Shown here piece by piece: positions 9,017 to 18,241 of a DNA stretch of 64,000 nucleotides (positions within the stretch are counted from its first letter, which is position 1; each line of letters opens with the position of its first letter). The stretch lies in NCBI RefSeq assembly GCF_025311495.1, contig NZ_CP104398.1:558001-622000 (forward strand), given 5' to 3'. The DNA is from Limosilactobacillus oris. Its GTDB lineage: Bacteria; Bacillota; Bacilli; Lactobacillales; Lactobacillaceae. A program made the translations under genes and the position numbers. Below the pieces are notes generated by a model, which saw only the letters and a program-made list of their open reading frames with translations, ran no database searches and was not told where the DNA came from.

Positions 9017-9084
9017 TATTTAATTCCTCCTAAAGGCTTATTGAAATACAATACCACATTTGGACTTGCCAGTGGTCCTTTTGA

Positions 9085-10392
9085 CTACTTATTAAGCAAT
9101 TCTTTGAACTTCTCTTCATACTTTTCGATGTCGCCGGCCCCCATGAAGATCAGCACCGCGTTATGGTACTTCGTCAGCTTGTCAATGCTATCCATGTCTA
9201 CCCCTTCACTGCCCGGAATCTTGGCTTCAAGGTCTGCACTGGAAACTGACCCGTCCTGCTCACGAATGGAAGAGAAGATCGGCGTTACAAAGACCTTGTC
9301 CGCCTTGCTCAGACTAGCAGCAAAGCCATCAATGTACGCCGCCAGCCGGGAGTACGTGTGGGGCTGGAAGACCGCCACGATTTCCTTATCCGGGAACTTC
9401 TGCCGCGCAGCGTCAATCGTTGCCTTGATTTCGTTTGGGTGGTGGGCGTAGTCGTCGATCAGCTTGTCGTCAGCAACATCGGTCTCACTGAACCGCCGTT
9501 TAACCCCGGAGAAGTTGGCGAGTTCCTGCTTGATCTTGTCCATGTCGACTTTTTCCATGTAAGCCACCGCCAGAACTGCCAGGCTATTCAGGATGCTGTG
9601 TTCACCATAGAGGTGGATGGTGAAGGTTCCCAACTTCTGGTCGCGGAAGTAGGCGTCATAGGTCGAACCAGCTGGGGTCCGGCGGATATTCTCAGCCCGG
9701 AAGTCGTCGTCATCCCCGGTCCCGTAGTAGTAAACCGGCACGTCGACGTCCAACTTCCGCAGGTTGGCATCATCACCCCAGGCAAAGATGGCCTTCTTGA
9801 CCTGCCGACCATAAGTTTCAAATGAACCACGCACGTCATCAATGTCTTTGAAGTAGTCCGGGTGGTCAAAGTCAATATTGGTCATAATGGCATAGTCCGG
9901 GTGGTAAGCCAAGAAGTGATCCCGGTATTCATCCGCTTCAAAGACGAAGAAACGATCGTCATCGTTCCCCTTGCCGACACCATCACCAATCAGGTAGCTA
10001 GTTGGTTCAACCGCGGCGAGGACGTGGGACAGCAGAGCCGTGGTACTGGTCTTGCCGTGGGCACCGGCAATTCCGATACTGGTGTGGTCCGCCACTTCCT
10101 TTTCGACCGCTTCCGGATAGGTCAGCACCGGCAGACCCATTTCCTTAGCCCGCAGCACTTCTGGATGATCTTCGGCAAAGGCATTTCCCTTGATCACCGT
10201 CATCCCCTCCTTGAGGTTGGCAGGGTCAAACGGCAGAATCTGGATGCCCGCCTTGAGCAGGGGCCCCTGGGTGAAGGTTTCCTTCGCAATGTCTGAGCCT
10301 AAGACTTCGTTTCCTTGATCATGTAAAACACGGGCGAGGGCCGCCATCCCGGTGCCTTTAATGCCGATGAAGTAATATGTCTTCTTTTCCAT
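9085..10392 (-). CDS. murC: UDP-N-acetylmuramate-L-alanine ligase
   Basis: Adds L-alanine to UDP-MurNAc, the first peptide-stem step of peptidoglycan synthesis in the cytoplasm. The nucleotide-binding GIKGTGM is at 10-16 and the ATP loop GAHGKTST at 110-117. The central-domain motifs [12 protein letters not shown] and [10 protein letters not shown] and the C-terminal [13 protein letters not shown] are intact. 435 residues, full length. It follows ytpR by 27 nt, so the two are probably cotranscribed. Confidence 0.97.
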   Translation of the reverse strand: MEKKTYYFIGIKGTGMAALARVLHDQGNEVLGSDIAKETFTQGPLLKAGIQILPFDPANLKEGMTVIKGNAFAEDHPEVLRAKEMGLPVLTYPEAVEKEVADHTSIGIAGAHGKTSTTALLSHVLAAVEPTSYLIGDGVGKGNDDDRFFVFEADEYRDHFLAYHPDYAIMTNIDFDHPDYFKDIDDVRGSFETYGRQVKKAIFAWGDDANLRKLDVDVPVYYYGTGDDDDFRAENIRRTPAGSTYDAYFRDQKLGTFTIHLYGEHSILNSLAVLAVAYMEKVDMDKIKQELANFSGVKRRFSETDVADDKLIDDYAHHPNEIKATIDAARQKFPDKEIVAVFQPHTYSRLAAYIDGFAASLSKADKVFVTPIFSSIREQDGSVSSADLEAKIPGSEGVDMDSIDKLTKYHNAVLIFMGAGDIEKYEEKFKELLNK

Positions 10393-10419
10393 TCTCTCTT
10401 TTCCTTTCCGTGTTCCTGC

Positions 10420-11067
10420 CTAGTTTGCTGGGAAGAAGGTATCAGCCTTGGCAAAGTCGACCGCCTCGCCAACCTCCTGCCAATCATCAGGAATAATCCA
10501 CAGGCCCTTCTCGTCCGGAGCATTCTTCATTCGCAATTCACGGAAGCCACAGAGCATCCCATCGCTTTCGACCCCCATCAGTGCGCCAGGCCAAATGAGC
10601 TTACCATCGGGCATCATGGCACCGGGGCGCGCCACGACCACCTTAATGCCGGTAGCGACGTTCGGCGAACCACAGACGATTTGAACTGTCTGGTCAGCAC
10701 CGATCCGGGTTTTGGTGACCTTGAGGTGGTCGGACTTCGGGTGGTCTTCCATCTTCTCGACGTAACCGACCACGAACTTTGGTGTATGGTCGGCCGTTAA
10801 TTGCTGGTCAAACCCGGCTTGAGTCAGTTTCTGGTTGAGCTTGGCAACCTGGTCATCGGTCAGGAAGACCTGACCATTTTCCTTTGTCAATTCCGGCAAC
10901 AGCTTGCTGGCGTCCATAAAGTTGTAGCCAAGCAGCTGCTGGTCCTTGGCACTCACGATTTGGACAACCCCATCCTTGATCGTGCTTGTCTGGTCACCAT
11001 TATTAGGCGCGGTAATCGTTACTAGGATGTCGCCCATCTCTGCTGGATTATAGCTTGCAATTAACAT
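10420..11067 (-). CDS. ytpR: YtpR-type tRNA-binding domain protein
   Basis: 215 residues: an N-terminal DUF4479-like half and a C-terminal OB-fold tRNA-binding domain similar to the N-terminus of the PheRS beta subunit (VGYVEKMEDHPKSDHLKVTK, QIVCGSPNV, GVESDGMLCGFREL). The exact role is unresolved. Located directly upstream of murC in the same orientation. Confidence 0.88.
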   Translation of the reverse strand: MLIASYNPAEMGDILVTITAPNNGDQTSTIKDGVVQIVSAKDQQLLGYNFMDASKLLPELTKENGQVFLTDDQVAKLNQKLTQAGFDQQLTADHTPKFVVGYVEKMEDHPKSDHLKVTKTRIGADQTVQIVCGSPNVATGIKVVVARPGAMMPDGKLIWPGALMGVESDGMLCGFRELRMKNAPDEKGLWIIPDDWQEVGEAVDFAKADTFFPAN

Positions 11068-11099
11068 TCTCTATTCATGTCTCCTTTACTTTCAAACCG

Positions 11100-11280
11100 C
11101 TGAATTAGAAAAGGGAGTGGGACTGAACCAAACCACCTGGTTCGTCGTCCCACTTCTACCAATCCACAGCAGGATCAGCGCAGGTCGGGGTCAATACCGG
11201 CTAAGCTGCTAACTGCCCTGCTGCTCTACTTATCTCCATCAAGAAAAAGGAGGCTGAGTGGTCCCAGGCCTCCTTATAAA
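11100..11280. repeat. Intergenic palindromic segment with terminators
   Basis: Non-coding stretch between ytpR and the thioredoxin gene. One hairpin has arms GTGGGAC...GTCCCAC around 11116-11152. A second, AAGGAGGC...GCCTCCTT around 11247-11276, can terminate transcription of the converging-side genes. No open frame of interest. Confidence 0.5.
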
Positions 11281-11317
11281 TCTAAAAAAGCGGGCCATTT
11301 TGACTTGCTTTTTTATT

Positions 11318-11638
11318 TTACTTCAAATTCCGCAAAAAATCTTCAACTTGTTCCTTAGTTTTGCGATCTTTATTGACTAGCCGACCAATTTCCTTGCCGT
11401 GGTCATAAGCGATGAAGCTGGGAATCCCAAAAACGTTTAGTTCTGCTGCCAAGTCAATGTTTTCATCGCGGTCGACGGTGTAGAAGGTATAATCCGCAAA
11501 ATCCTGTTCGATTTCCGGCATGGCGGGTTTAATAAAGCGGCAGTCGGGGCACCAGCCAGCGGTGAAGAACAGGACAACCTTGCCCTGACCAATCTTGTCG
11601 ATTAACTGGTCATCTTTAATTACAGGTAACTTTTCCAT
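11318..11638 (-). CDS. Thioredoxin-like protein
   Basis: 106 residues from the ATG at 11638, which has GAGGAGGG 8 nt upstream; an earlier ATG at 11656 overlaps that site. Thioredoxin fold with the active site WCPDC (Cys30, Cys33) and the cis-proline region FGIPSFIAYDHGKEI. The CPDC centre differs from the CGPC of classical TrxA, so it may serve specific partners rather than general reduction. Flanked by hairpins and apparently monocistronic. Confidence 0.88.
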   Translation of the reverse strand: MEKLPVIKDDQLIDKIGQGKVVLFFTAGWCPDCRFIKPAMPEIEQDFADYTFYTVDRDENIDLAAELNVFGIPSFIAYDHGKEIGRLVNKDRKTKEQVEDFLRNLK

Positions 11639-11775
11639 AGAAGTATCCCTCCTCATTGATTACAATGTTACTATACCATAACTGCTTCTTAATTACTCGT
11701 GAATAGCACCTGCTTGGCTTTTTACCGCTGTTAATGTTAGAATTGGGTAATCATTATATTAAAGGAAGCGTTGCA

Positions 11776-12111
11776 ATGAACGATTCAAACAACACACTCA
11801 ATCCATGGCTGGTCCCAGTAACGCTGGGCGCCTCCGGGGTCGCAGGATTTCTGGCCGGCAAGCTCTTCGGCAAACGGCCCTACCCGGCTAACCGGGCGCT
11901 CAAACAAATTCGCCGAGACTTTGCTAAGGAGGGTACCATCACCGGCAGTTGGATCGACCACCGGCAGACTCCCTTCCAACGCTTCGCCGTTAAGACCAGC
12001 GCCTACCAGGGCGGCTTAACGCGCTTAGAAGATGGTGAACCGGTAAATTACGAGTTTAAGGTTGACGCCTTTACCGGCAGCCTGCTGGAATTAAAACGGC
12101 TGGAAAATTAG
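11776..12111 (+). CDS. Small membrane-anchored protein, unknown function
   Basis: 111 residues from the ATG at 11776, preceded by AAAGGAAG. An N-terminal hydrophobic stretch (WLVPVTLGASGVAGFLAGKLFG) is followed by a basic segment and a soluble domain (GSWIDHRQTPFQRFAVKT ... YEFKVDAFTGSLLEL) whose last part resembles a PepSY-like strand pattern. I do not recognise a named family. Monocistronic, ending in a strong shared terminator. Confidence 0.7.
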   Translation: MNDSNNTLNPWLVPVTLGASGVAGFLAGKLFGKRPYPANRALKQIRRDFAKEGTITGSWIDHRQTPFQRFAVKTSAYQGGLTRLEDGEPVNYEFKVDAFTGSLLELKRLEN

Positions 12112-12121
12112 TTTATAAATG

Positions 12122-12171
12122 TAAAAGGGTGGGACAGAACTAGCTCAGCTAGTTCTGTCCCACCCTTTTAC
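12122..12171. terminator. Bidirectional terminator
   Basis: Near-perfect palindrome (arms beginning TAAAAGGGTGGGACAGAAC) with A and T runs on both sides, between convergent genes. The last codons and stop of the HxlR gene (12149-12151) lie inside it. Confidence 0.9.
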
Positions 12172-12502
12172 TTTTTAGAGCATTATATTGACGTCCCCAC
12201 TGTTCCATTGCCATAATCACTGGTGACAGGCTCTTGCCCAGGGATGTTAGTCGATAATCAGTCTTAGGCGGCACAGCCGGATAAACTCTTTTCACAATAA
12301 TATTATCTTGTTCCAACTCATTAAGTTGCAGGGCCAGCATCCGTCGCGAGCAATGTGGCATTAATTTCTGCAATTCACTAAAACGGCACACCTGCTTTTT
12401 CATCAGATGATATAAAATGACGCTTTTCCATTTTCCCGAAATAATTTGAAGCGTGCTTTCTACCGGGCAGCCGGACGCACAATCATAAATATGTCTTTGC
12501 AA
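12149..12502 (-). CDS. HxlR-family transcriptional regulator
   Basis: 117-residue winged-helix protein (STLQIISGKWKSVILYHL, FSELQKLMPHCSRRMLALQL, YRLTSLGKSL). HxlR-family members of the YodB/HypR type sense quinones or oxidants through an N-terminal cysteine. Here Cys8 and Cys12 flank the start of helix 1, so redox sensing is plausible but not shown. Divergent from an oxidoreductase gene with a palindromic operator candidate between them. Its C-terminus is encoded within the terminator stem. Confidence 0.88.
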   Translation of the reverse strand: MQRHIYDCASGCPVESTLQIISGKWKSVILYHLMKKQVCRFSELQKLMPHCSRRMLALQLNELEQDNIIVKRVYPAVPPKTDYRLTSLGKSLSPVIMAMEQWGRQYNALKSKRVGQN

Positions 12503-12610
12503 GCTAATACCTCCTCAGTTGTAATGATATAATTATTGACTTTCCTCAACCATAGTGAAATATTTGTTACTTAGGCATTTTTATTTCTCCTCTTGTGCTC
12601 CCATCACGTT

Positions 12611-12633
12611 CCTTTACTATTAGTAAGTAAAGG
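12611..12633. promoter_or_regulatory. Candidate HxlR operator
   Basis: Perfect 8-bp inverted repeat CCTTTACT / AGTAAAGG with a 7-nt spacer. It overlaps the ribosome site (AAAGGAG) of the oxidoreductase gene at 12645. HxlR regulators typically bind such dyads next to the divergent target gene. Confidence 0.5.
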
Positions 12634-12644
12634 AGTGAACTTTA

Positions 12645-13663
12645 ATGAAAGCAATCGGATTTACCGAGCATTTACCAATTGATAATCCCCACAGTCTCTA
12701 TGAATTTCAGGCAGCAGTCCCCAAACCACACCCTCATGACCTACTCGTTAACGTAGCTGCCAGCTCAGTTAACCCCGTTGATACCTATATTCGCAAAGGC
12801 GGACGAGGAAAACTGAAGTCACCAAAGATCATTGGCTATGACGCTTGTGGAATTGTAGTAAAACAGGCGCAGCGGTCACCTTATTTAAACCCGGGGACCG
12901 AGTCTTTTACGCCGGCTCAATCCTGCGTCCTGGAAGCAATAGCGAATACCAGTTGGTCGATGGGCGAATTGTCGGTCACGCCCCACAAACACTATCAGAT
13001 GCTCAAGCGGCCGCAATGCCCTTAACCTCGTTAACCGCATACGAGGCTTTATTCGAACAGTTGGGAATCAGTCAATCTTCACAAACTAACAGTGGAAAAA
13101 CAATCCTAATCATCAATGGTACCGGCGGGGTCGGCTCAGTCGCAACTCAGCTCGCCCACCTAGCTGGACTAACCGTCATTGCCACTGCTTCACACCCCAA
13201 GGGAATTCAGTGGACAACAGAACATGGCGCTCAGCTGGTGGTCAACCACCACCAAGACCTAGTTAAGCAAGTTCGTTCCCACGGTTATAAATACGTTGAT
13301 TATATCCTCGGACTAAGCAACATTGACGCCCATTGGAAAGAAATGTGCCAACTCATTAAACCCAACGGCTCAATTGCATCGATTACCGAAAATAGGCGAC
13401 CAATTAATCTCAGCTTATTGACCAAGAAGCGCGCTCATTTTGCCTGGGAATGGATGTACACCAAGTCTTATTATTCGACACCCGATATGATCACGCAACA
13501 CCAAATTTTAGACCGCGTCGCCCAGTTGCTTGATGACAACCTTCTTTCGTGTACCTTAACCAAAGAACTTACTCCTTTTACTGCTGCTAACCTCCGGAAA
13601 GCACACCAATTAGTCGAAAGCGGCCATATGATTGGCAAGGTTGCTATTTCAGCTTGGGAATAG
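12645..13663 (+). pseudogene. Zinc-less alcohol dehydrogenase/quinone oxidoreductase, frameshifted
   Basis: NADPH-dependent MDR-family oxidoreductase. The N-terminal part (MKAIGFTEHLPI ... SSVNPVDTYIRKGG ... IIGYDACGIVVK) is read in one frame and the rest (TGAAVTLFKPGDRVFYAG, Rossmann NGTGGVGSVATQLA, C-terminus GKVAISAWE) in another. The break is at the A run 12860-12863: one additional A would restore a continuous ~340-codon gene. The downstream frame is otherwise intact, so this is a recent mutation, a sequencing error or a slippage-switchable gene. The divergent HxlR gene probably regulates it. Confidence 0.85.
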
Positions 13664-13672
13664 TTTGCAAAC

Positions 13673-13730
13673 AATAAGGCGGATAACGGCAGTTCCATCG
13701 TAGAAATGCTGTTATCCGCCTTTTCTTATT
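13673..13730. terminator. Bidirectional terminator
   Basis: Stem AAGGCGGATAACGGCAG paired with CTGTTATCCGCCTT (one wobble), flanked by A/T runs, between convergent genes. The trmB stop at 13726 lies in the distal arm. Confidence 0.85.
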
Positions 13731-14376
13731 CGTCCTTTTTAAAGTGCGCCGTAAGCTTATAGATTGGCTGGCCCTTGGCCGCAAACTTTTGCTCGTACTC
13801 GGTCTCAACGTTATGCTCGTTCTCATCACTATTGTGGAGGTCGAGCCAAACTCCATCAAAGAGCATTCCATAGTTGTTCATGCTTTGGAGGGAAAATTCA
13901 AAGAAGCCCATGTTATCGGTCTTCAGTTCAATTGCCCCTTCATCTTTGAGCACCTGCTGGTAGCCAGCTAAGAAGGTGTGGTAGGTCAGCCGCCGCTTGG
14001 CATGACGCGTCTTCGGCCATGGGTCCGAAAAGTTCAGATAGAGACGGTCAAGCTCGTGGTCCTCGAAGTAGTTGGTGATGTCAGAACCATCACCACAGAT
14101 CAGCTGGAGGTTGGACAGCTCCTCTGTGAGGGCCTTCTTCAAGGCGATAGCTGCTACCGTCCGCTGGATTTCCAGGCCGATAAAGTTGATCTCCGGATGG
14201 GCCTTCGCCATCCCAATGATAAACTGCCCCTTCCCCATACCGACTTCAACGTGAATTGGCTGCTTCTTGGCAAAACGGTCCTGCCAGTGACCCTTCACCT
14301 CCTCGGCATTGGTTACGATCATCTCCGGGTGGTCCGCAATCAGCGGATCCGCCCACTTTTTATGTTTCACACGCAT
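13726..14376 (-). CDS. trmB: tRNA (guanine-N7-)-methyltransferase
   Basis: SAM-dependent methylation of G46 in the tRNA variable loop. SAM-binding motif [11 protein letters not shown], then FIGLEIQ and the family motif [18 protein letters not shown]. 216 residues, full length. Stop-to-start distance from ecsB is 2 nt, so it is probably in the ecsA-ecsB-trmB transcript. Confidence 0.95.
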   Translation of the reverse strand: MRVKHKKWADPLIADHPEMIVTNAEEVKGHWQDRFAKKQPIHVEVGMGKGQFIIGMAKAHPEINFIGLEIQRTVAAIALKKALTEELSNLQLICGDGSDITNYFEDHELDRLYLNFSDPWPKTRHAKRRLTYHTFLAGYQQVLKDEGAIELKTDNMGFFEFSLQSMNNYGMLFDGVWLDLHNSDENEHNVETEYEQKFAAKGQPIYKLTAHFKKDE

Positions 14377-14378
14377 AA

Positions 14379-15596
14379 TTAGTATTCCTCACTTAACTTT
14401 TTTCTTCGTAATTTGAAGTAGAAGCGGGTCAAGACCCAGACCTCAATTGTGGCAAAGACCAGGTTGAGTAAAAAGCCTCGCCAGTCGAAATGCAGACCAA
14501 TACTTGCCAGGACAATAAGTGCCGCCTCAATCACTGTTACCCGGGTCAGGAGCCGTTGGAAGTCCCTGACCCGTTCCTCAGTTTGAACCGGGTAAAGGTG
14601 GGTCAAGACGTTGGCTTCGTACTGGCCATACAACGGCATTAACTGAGTTGCAATCAGGTAGATAAACAGGACGACCAGCGCGGTGTTTAGCCACTGGAGC
14701 GGAACCAGGAACGCCAGGACCATCCCCAGCAGGGTCAGCCGGATCACAATCCCACTGATGTCCGTATTGCGGACAAAGCCCCGCGCGTAGAGGTACGCCC
14801 ATGGCCGGTGGCCGTTTGACAGCCACCGCACCAGTCCATTCGCCCAGCGACGGCGCTTGACATTCCCCTGAACGCTCGGCACATCGGTAAAGAGGTTGAA
14901 AAAGCGGTAAACGCTGTACATCCGGTTACTTTCCATTTTGACCGCCACCTGCCAGTCAATTGTCAGTTCACGGTAAACTAGCCGCATCGCAACATCTAAG
15001 ATTACCGCCACTGCCAACCCCAGCAAGGGACTGACAAGCCAGGTCGCCGCAGCCGCCAACAAGGGATTCAGCCAATACTCCGCTTGGGTTCGCCAGCCCT
15101 GCTTTGACCAACGGAGGCTGATGGACTTGCGGGCGGTAAACAGCCAGTCATCCTTTGTCACTACCGCCGTCAGAAAAACGGCTACAATATCAACTGTCGA
15201 TAGTCGTTCCGTTATAAGGGCGAACGGTAGGGCAGCAAAGGTTCCCGCCAGGGTCATTCCCTCCGCGAGCACAAGGCTGTAAAGGTAGGCCCGTCTCAAA
15301 TAGCCATCCATGGCCCGAACCTGAGGCAAGAGGAAAACCGGGTCCGGCCGCTTGATCAGGGTCGCCAGCCGACCAATTTGGGCTAGCAGGACAAACCAGG
15401 CAATCAGTAGGAAACGGGGCCACCACTGGTTAGCACTGAGGGTTGGCAACCATTCTGAATACCCGTAGGCCAGCGCGCCAAAGAGGAAGAAAAGGGCGAT
15501 GACAAAGTGGTCGTTGAACACCAGCCGCCAATACTTCAGGAGCATCATAAAGTGACGCTGGCGCCGTTTCGTAAATAGTCTACTCATCTTGATCAT
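14379..15596 (-). CDS. ecsB: ABC transporter permease EcsB
   Basis: 405-residue polytopic membrane protein of the EcsB family (N-terminal [21 protein letters not shown], repeated hydrophobic helices, C-terminal [10 protein letters not shown]). With EcsA it forms an ABC transporter of undefined substrate; in B. subtilis ecs mutants are defective in secretion and in intramembrane proteolysis by RasP. It overlaps ecsA by 17 nt. An ATG at 15587 (MSRLFTKRR) is an alternative start. Confidence 0.9.
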   Translation of the reverse strand: MIKMSRLFTKRRQRHFMMLLKYWRLVFNDHFVIALFFLFGALAYGYSEWLPTLSANQWWPRFLLIAWFVLLAQIGRLATLIKRPDPVFLLPQVRAMDGYLRRAYLYSLVLAEGMTLAGTFAALPFALITERLSTVDIVAVFLTAVVTKDDWLFTARKSISLRWSKQGWRTQAEYWLNPLLAAAATWLVSPLLGLAVAVILDVAMRLVYRELTIDWQVAVKMESNRMYSVYRFFNLFTDVPSVQGNVKRRRWANGLVRWLSNGHRPWAYLYARGFVRNTDISGIVIRLTLLGMVLAFLVPLQWLNTALVVLFIYLIATQLMPLYGQYEANVLTHLYPVQTEERVRDFQRLLTRVTVIEAALIVLASIGLHFDWRGFLLNLVFATIEVWVLTRFYFKLRRKKLSEEY

Positions 15597-16317
15597 CCCT
15601 TGCTAAGCCGAGATAAATTTCGTCTAGCGACTCATCCGGCCGGTCTTCCTGCTCACGGAGTTCCGCCAGGGTTCCGTGGGCCCGGACCTGCCCGTTAGCT
15701 AAGAGGACAAAGCGGTCACAGTAGCGCTGCGCAGTATCGAGGACGTGGGTCGACATCAGTACGGCCACCCCCTCCTTTTTCTTTTGCTCAATCAGCTTCA
15801 GCAAGTCATGGACGGCCAGGGGATCCAAACCATAGAAAGGCTCGTCCACAATCAGCAGTTTGGCATTGGTCATGAAAGCACAGCAAATCATCACCTTTTG
15901 CTTCATTCCCTTGGAGAAGTTCGCCGGGAACCAGTCCAGCTTATTGTCGAGCCGGAACAGTTTAAGCAGCTTATGAGCCCGCTGCCAGGCTGCCTCATGG
16001 TCAAGTCCGTACGCGTTCATCGTTAATTCGAGGTGCTCCCGCAACGTCAACTCGTCATACAGGATTGGCGTCTCGGGAACGTAGGCAATCTGCTGCTTAT
16101 ACTCGGCCGGATTTTCGGCCAAAGTCAGTCCGTTGAGGGTGATCGTCCCGGAAAACGGCCGCAGCAAACCGATAATGTGGTTTAAGGTCGTGGACTTTCC
16201 CGCCCCGTTTAAGCCGATCAGGCCCACTAATTCCCCCGGCTGGACCGCCAGGCTAACCTGCTTTAGGACGGGAATCTGTGAATATCCCCCCACCAGGTTC
16301 TTTACTTCAAGTGCCAT
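15580..16317 (-). CDS. ecsA: ABC transporter ATP-binding protein EcsA
   Basis: ATPase subunit partnered with EcsB. Walker A GLNGAGKST near residue 37, signature-like FSKGMKQK, Walker B LLIVDEPFYGLDP and the H-loop STHVLD are present. 245-246 residues. Of the tandem ATG codons (16320, 16317) the second has the better spacing (7 nt) from AAGGGGG. Divergent from hit. Confidence 0.93.
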   Translation of the reverse strand: MALEVKNLVGGYSQIPVLKQVSLAVQPGELVGLIGLNGAGKSTTLNHIIGLLRPFSGTITLNGLTLAENPAEYKQQIAYVPETPILYDELTLREHLELTMNAYGLDHEAAWQRAHKLLKLFRLDNKLDWFPANFSKGMKQKVMICCAFMTNAKLLIVDEPFYGLDPLAVHDLLKLIEQKKKEGVAVLMSTHVLDTAQRYCDRFVLLANGQVRAHGTLAELREQEDRPDESLDEIYLGLARDDQDE

Positions 16318-16433
16318 CATCGTTCCCCCTTGCTAGTCTTAATTTCAACCATTAATTATAACATATCCGGTGCAGCCCTCCCGCTTTTTCGGTATACTAG
16401 GGATAGACACAAAAGTTAAAGGAGTGCGATCAC

Positions 16434-16868
16434 ATGACTGACTGTATTTTTTGCAAGATAATTGCTGGAGAAATCCCAAGCTACACGGTATACGAGGACG
16501 ACGTTGTCAAGGCCTTCCTCGATATTTCCCAGGGCACACCAGGGCACACCCTCGTGGTTCCTAAGAAGCACGTCAAGGACCTCTTCGCCTACGACGAGGA
16601 CCTGGCTGCCGCTGTCTTTTCCCGCCTGCCAAAGATTGCCCGCGCCGTTAAGAAGTCCAACCCGGCAATTAAGGGAATGAACATCATCAACAACAATGGT
16701 GAAGTGGCCTACCAATCAGTCTTCCACTCCCATATTCACCTGGTGCCCCGCTACACTGACCAGGACGACTTCAAGATTATCTTTAAGGATAATTCCGCTA
16801 AGTATGACGAGGACAAGTACAAGGAAATTCAGCAAGCAATCGTCAAGCAGATGGAAGATGAACAGTAA
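16434..16868 (+). CDS. hit: HIT-family protein
   Basis: Histidine-triad nucleotide hydrolase/transferase. The triad HSHIHL (His98, His100, His102) and the N-terminal CIFCKIIAGEIPSY with its metal-site-like cysteine pair are visible. 144 residues, typical of B. subtilis Hit. The physiological substrate (adenosine-phosphoramidate-like nucleotides) is inferred from the family. In Firmicutes hit often lies next to ecsAB, as here. Its stop overlaps the next ATG. Confidence 0.93.
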   Translation: MTDCIFCKIIAGEIPSYTVYEDDVVKAFLDISQGTPGHTLVVPKKHVKDLFAYDEDLAAAVFSRLPKIARAVKKSNPAIKGMNIINNNGEVAYQSVFHSHIHLVPRYTDQDDFKIIFKDNSAKYDEDKYKEIQQAIVKQMEDEQ

Positions 16869-17092
16869 TGTTTAAGGCAATCAAAGAAACGGTGACTGAC
16901 GTTCGGCAGCTCGTCCGTTCCTGTCAGGGATTGACCACTAACGTCAAACAACTCCAGGATAGTCTGCCCGCGGTCAATAAGTTCCAGGCAGAAGTGCAAA
17001 AGGACATTGCCAAGTGGCAGTTTAAGGACCAGCCGCGCCTGGATAAAATCCGGGAAATTACTGAACGGTTAAGCAAACAAAGCAAAGCATAA
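16868..17092 (+). CDS. Small helical protein downstream of hit
   Basis: 74 residues, charged and predicted helical (VRQLVRSCQGLTTNVKQLQ, EITERLSKQSKA), with no membrane segment. Its ATG overlaps the hit stop in a TAATG arrangement, implying translational coupling. Small helical genes in this position are common in lactobacilli; the function is unknown. Confidence 0.7.
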   Translation: MFKAIKETVTDVRQLVRSCQGLTTNVKQLQDSLPAVNKFQAEVQKDIAKWQFKDQPRLDKIREITERLSKQSKA

Positions 17093-17094
17093 TA

Positions 17095-17129
17095 AAAAAC
17101 ATCGGGCAATAAAATGCCCGATGTTTTTT
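17095..17129. terminator. Bidirectional terminator
   Basis: Stem AAAAAACATCGGGCA / TGCCCGATGTTTTTT between the convergent hit-cistron and prsA; the T/A runs serve both directions. Confidence 0.92.
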
Positions 17130-17134
17130 ATTAC

Positions 17135-18091
17135 CTAGTTATTAGCATTGCTGGAAGAGCTACTGTTGCTCGAATTGCCCAAGGTACCACTGTTGCTCGT
17201 CGCACCGTTGGAATTCAGGTAGTCATCCAGGATGTTCTTCTCATCGTTTTCCTTAATGGAAACATTCCCCTTCTTGAGGACGTTAGAAACGACCTTGTGG
17301 AGGAAGGTCCGGTTGTTCATGTTTTCCTGAACAATCTGGGTCCGCAGGTCAGCGATGTGCTGGCTCTTCTTCCCCTTAGCCGGGTGTTCGATCATGTAGA
17401 TCACCTGGTAACCGTCATCGGTCTTGACCGGGGTCGTGGTGTATTCACCAGTCTTGAGCTTAAAGGCAGCTTCCTTGTATGCCGAATCTAGCGAGTTATC
17501 CGTATTGTCAAAAGCAGGAACCCGCCCACCATTATCCTTGTTGGAAGTGTCAGTCGACTTTGACTTTGCCAGTTTCTTGAAGGTCTTGTACTTGTCGCTT
17601 GAGTTGTTCAGCTGGTCGATGATGTCCTGGGCATCGTTCTTACTGCCGACCAGGATCTCAGCTGTTTGAACTTTTGGCTGGTACTTCTTCCACTGGGCAT
17701 TGATCTGCTTGTTCGTAATGTGGGAGTAATCACGAACCGCGGCTTCCAGCAGGAGGTTAGACCGCAGCTGCTGCTTGAGTGACTTTTCGGTCATCCCATT
17801 TTGCTGCAAGAAGGAGCTGAACTGGGAGCCGTACTGGGACTTGTAGCTGTTGTACTGGGCATTGACCTGCTTGTCAGATACCTGTTTGCCGTACTCCTTT
17901 TCCAGGACCTTGTCCAAAATCATCTGTTGCAGGACCTGCTTACCATTGCTGGTGGCCTTCATACTGGAATAGTATTCGCTCTGGGTAATCTTTCCCCCGC
18001 TGGTTGTGGCTACCGCCTTATTTCCGCAGGCAGCCAGTGGCAGCATCAGGGCCGCCCCCGCAATTACCGCAATTAACTTCTTTGATTTCAA
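17135..18091 (-). CDS. prsA: Foldase lipoprotein PrsA
   Basis: Membrane-anchored peptidyl-prolyl isomerase that folds exported proteins, including penicillin-binding proteins, outside the membrane. Signal peptide with lipobox LAAC (lipidated Cys22). SurA-like N-domain, then a parvulin domain around 140-245 ([43 protein letters not shown]). The C-terminal tail is Ser/Asn-rich. 318 residues. It lies in the conserved neighbourhood with yhaN/yhaO and a PBP gene, consistent with envelope assembly. Confidence 0.94.
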   Translation of the reverse strand: MKSKKLIAVIAGAALMLPLAACGNKAVATTSGGKITQSEYYSSMKATSNGKQVLQQMILDKVLEKEYGKQVSDKQVNAQYNSYKSQYGSQFSSFLQQNGMTEKSLKQQLRSNLLLEAAVRDYSHITNKQINAQWKKYQPKVQTAEILVGSKNDAQDIIDQLNNSSDKYKTFKKLAKSKSTDTSNKDNGGRVPAFDNTDNSLDSAYKEAAFKLKTGEYTTTPVKTDDGYQVIYMIEHPAKGKKSQHIADLRTQIVQENMNNRTFLHKVVSNVLKKGNVSIKENDEKNILDDYLNSNGATSNSGTLGNSSNSSSSSNANN

Positions 18092-18126
18092 AAAAACACA
18101 TCCCTTGTAGTATTTTAACTTTCACC

Positions 18127-18164
18127 CTGACGAAAAACGTCAGCCGGTGGTCTTCGCCCCACCG
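18127..18164 (-). terminator. Hairpin pair between yhaN and prsA
   Basis: Two adjacent hairpins on the minus strand: CGGTGG...CCACCG, then CTGACG-TTTTT-CGTCAG. They could end the yhaO-yhaN transcript or act in the prsA leader; the U-tract is weak. Confidence 0.4.
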
Positions 18165-18241
18165 TTTTGTACCTTCTCAATATACCACAATTCCCCCCTC
18201 CGCCGAGGCTTTCAAGAAAAAGTTTAAGTGATTTTCACAAT

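Noticed and set aside
9358-10296. Long plus-strand frames opposite murC
   Set aside because: They are antisense to an intact murC, have no ribosome sites and show no protein-like motifs; high GC at codon position 3 of murC explains the open frames.
16530-16551. Short tandem duplication in hit (GGGCACACCA)
   Set aside because: It lies in frame within the conserved GTPGHTLVVPKKH motif, so it reflects normal coding sequence.
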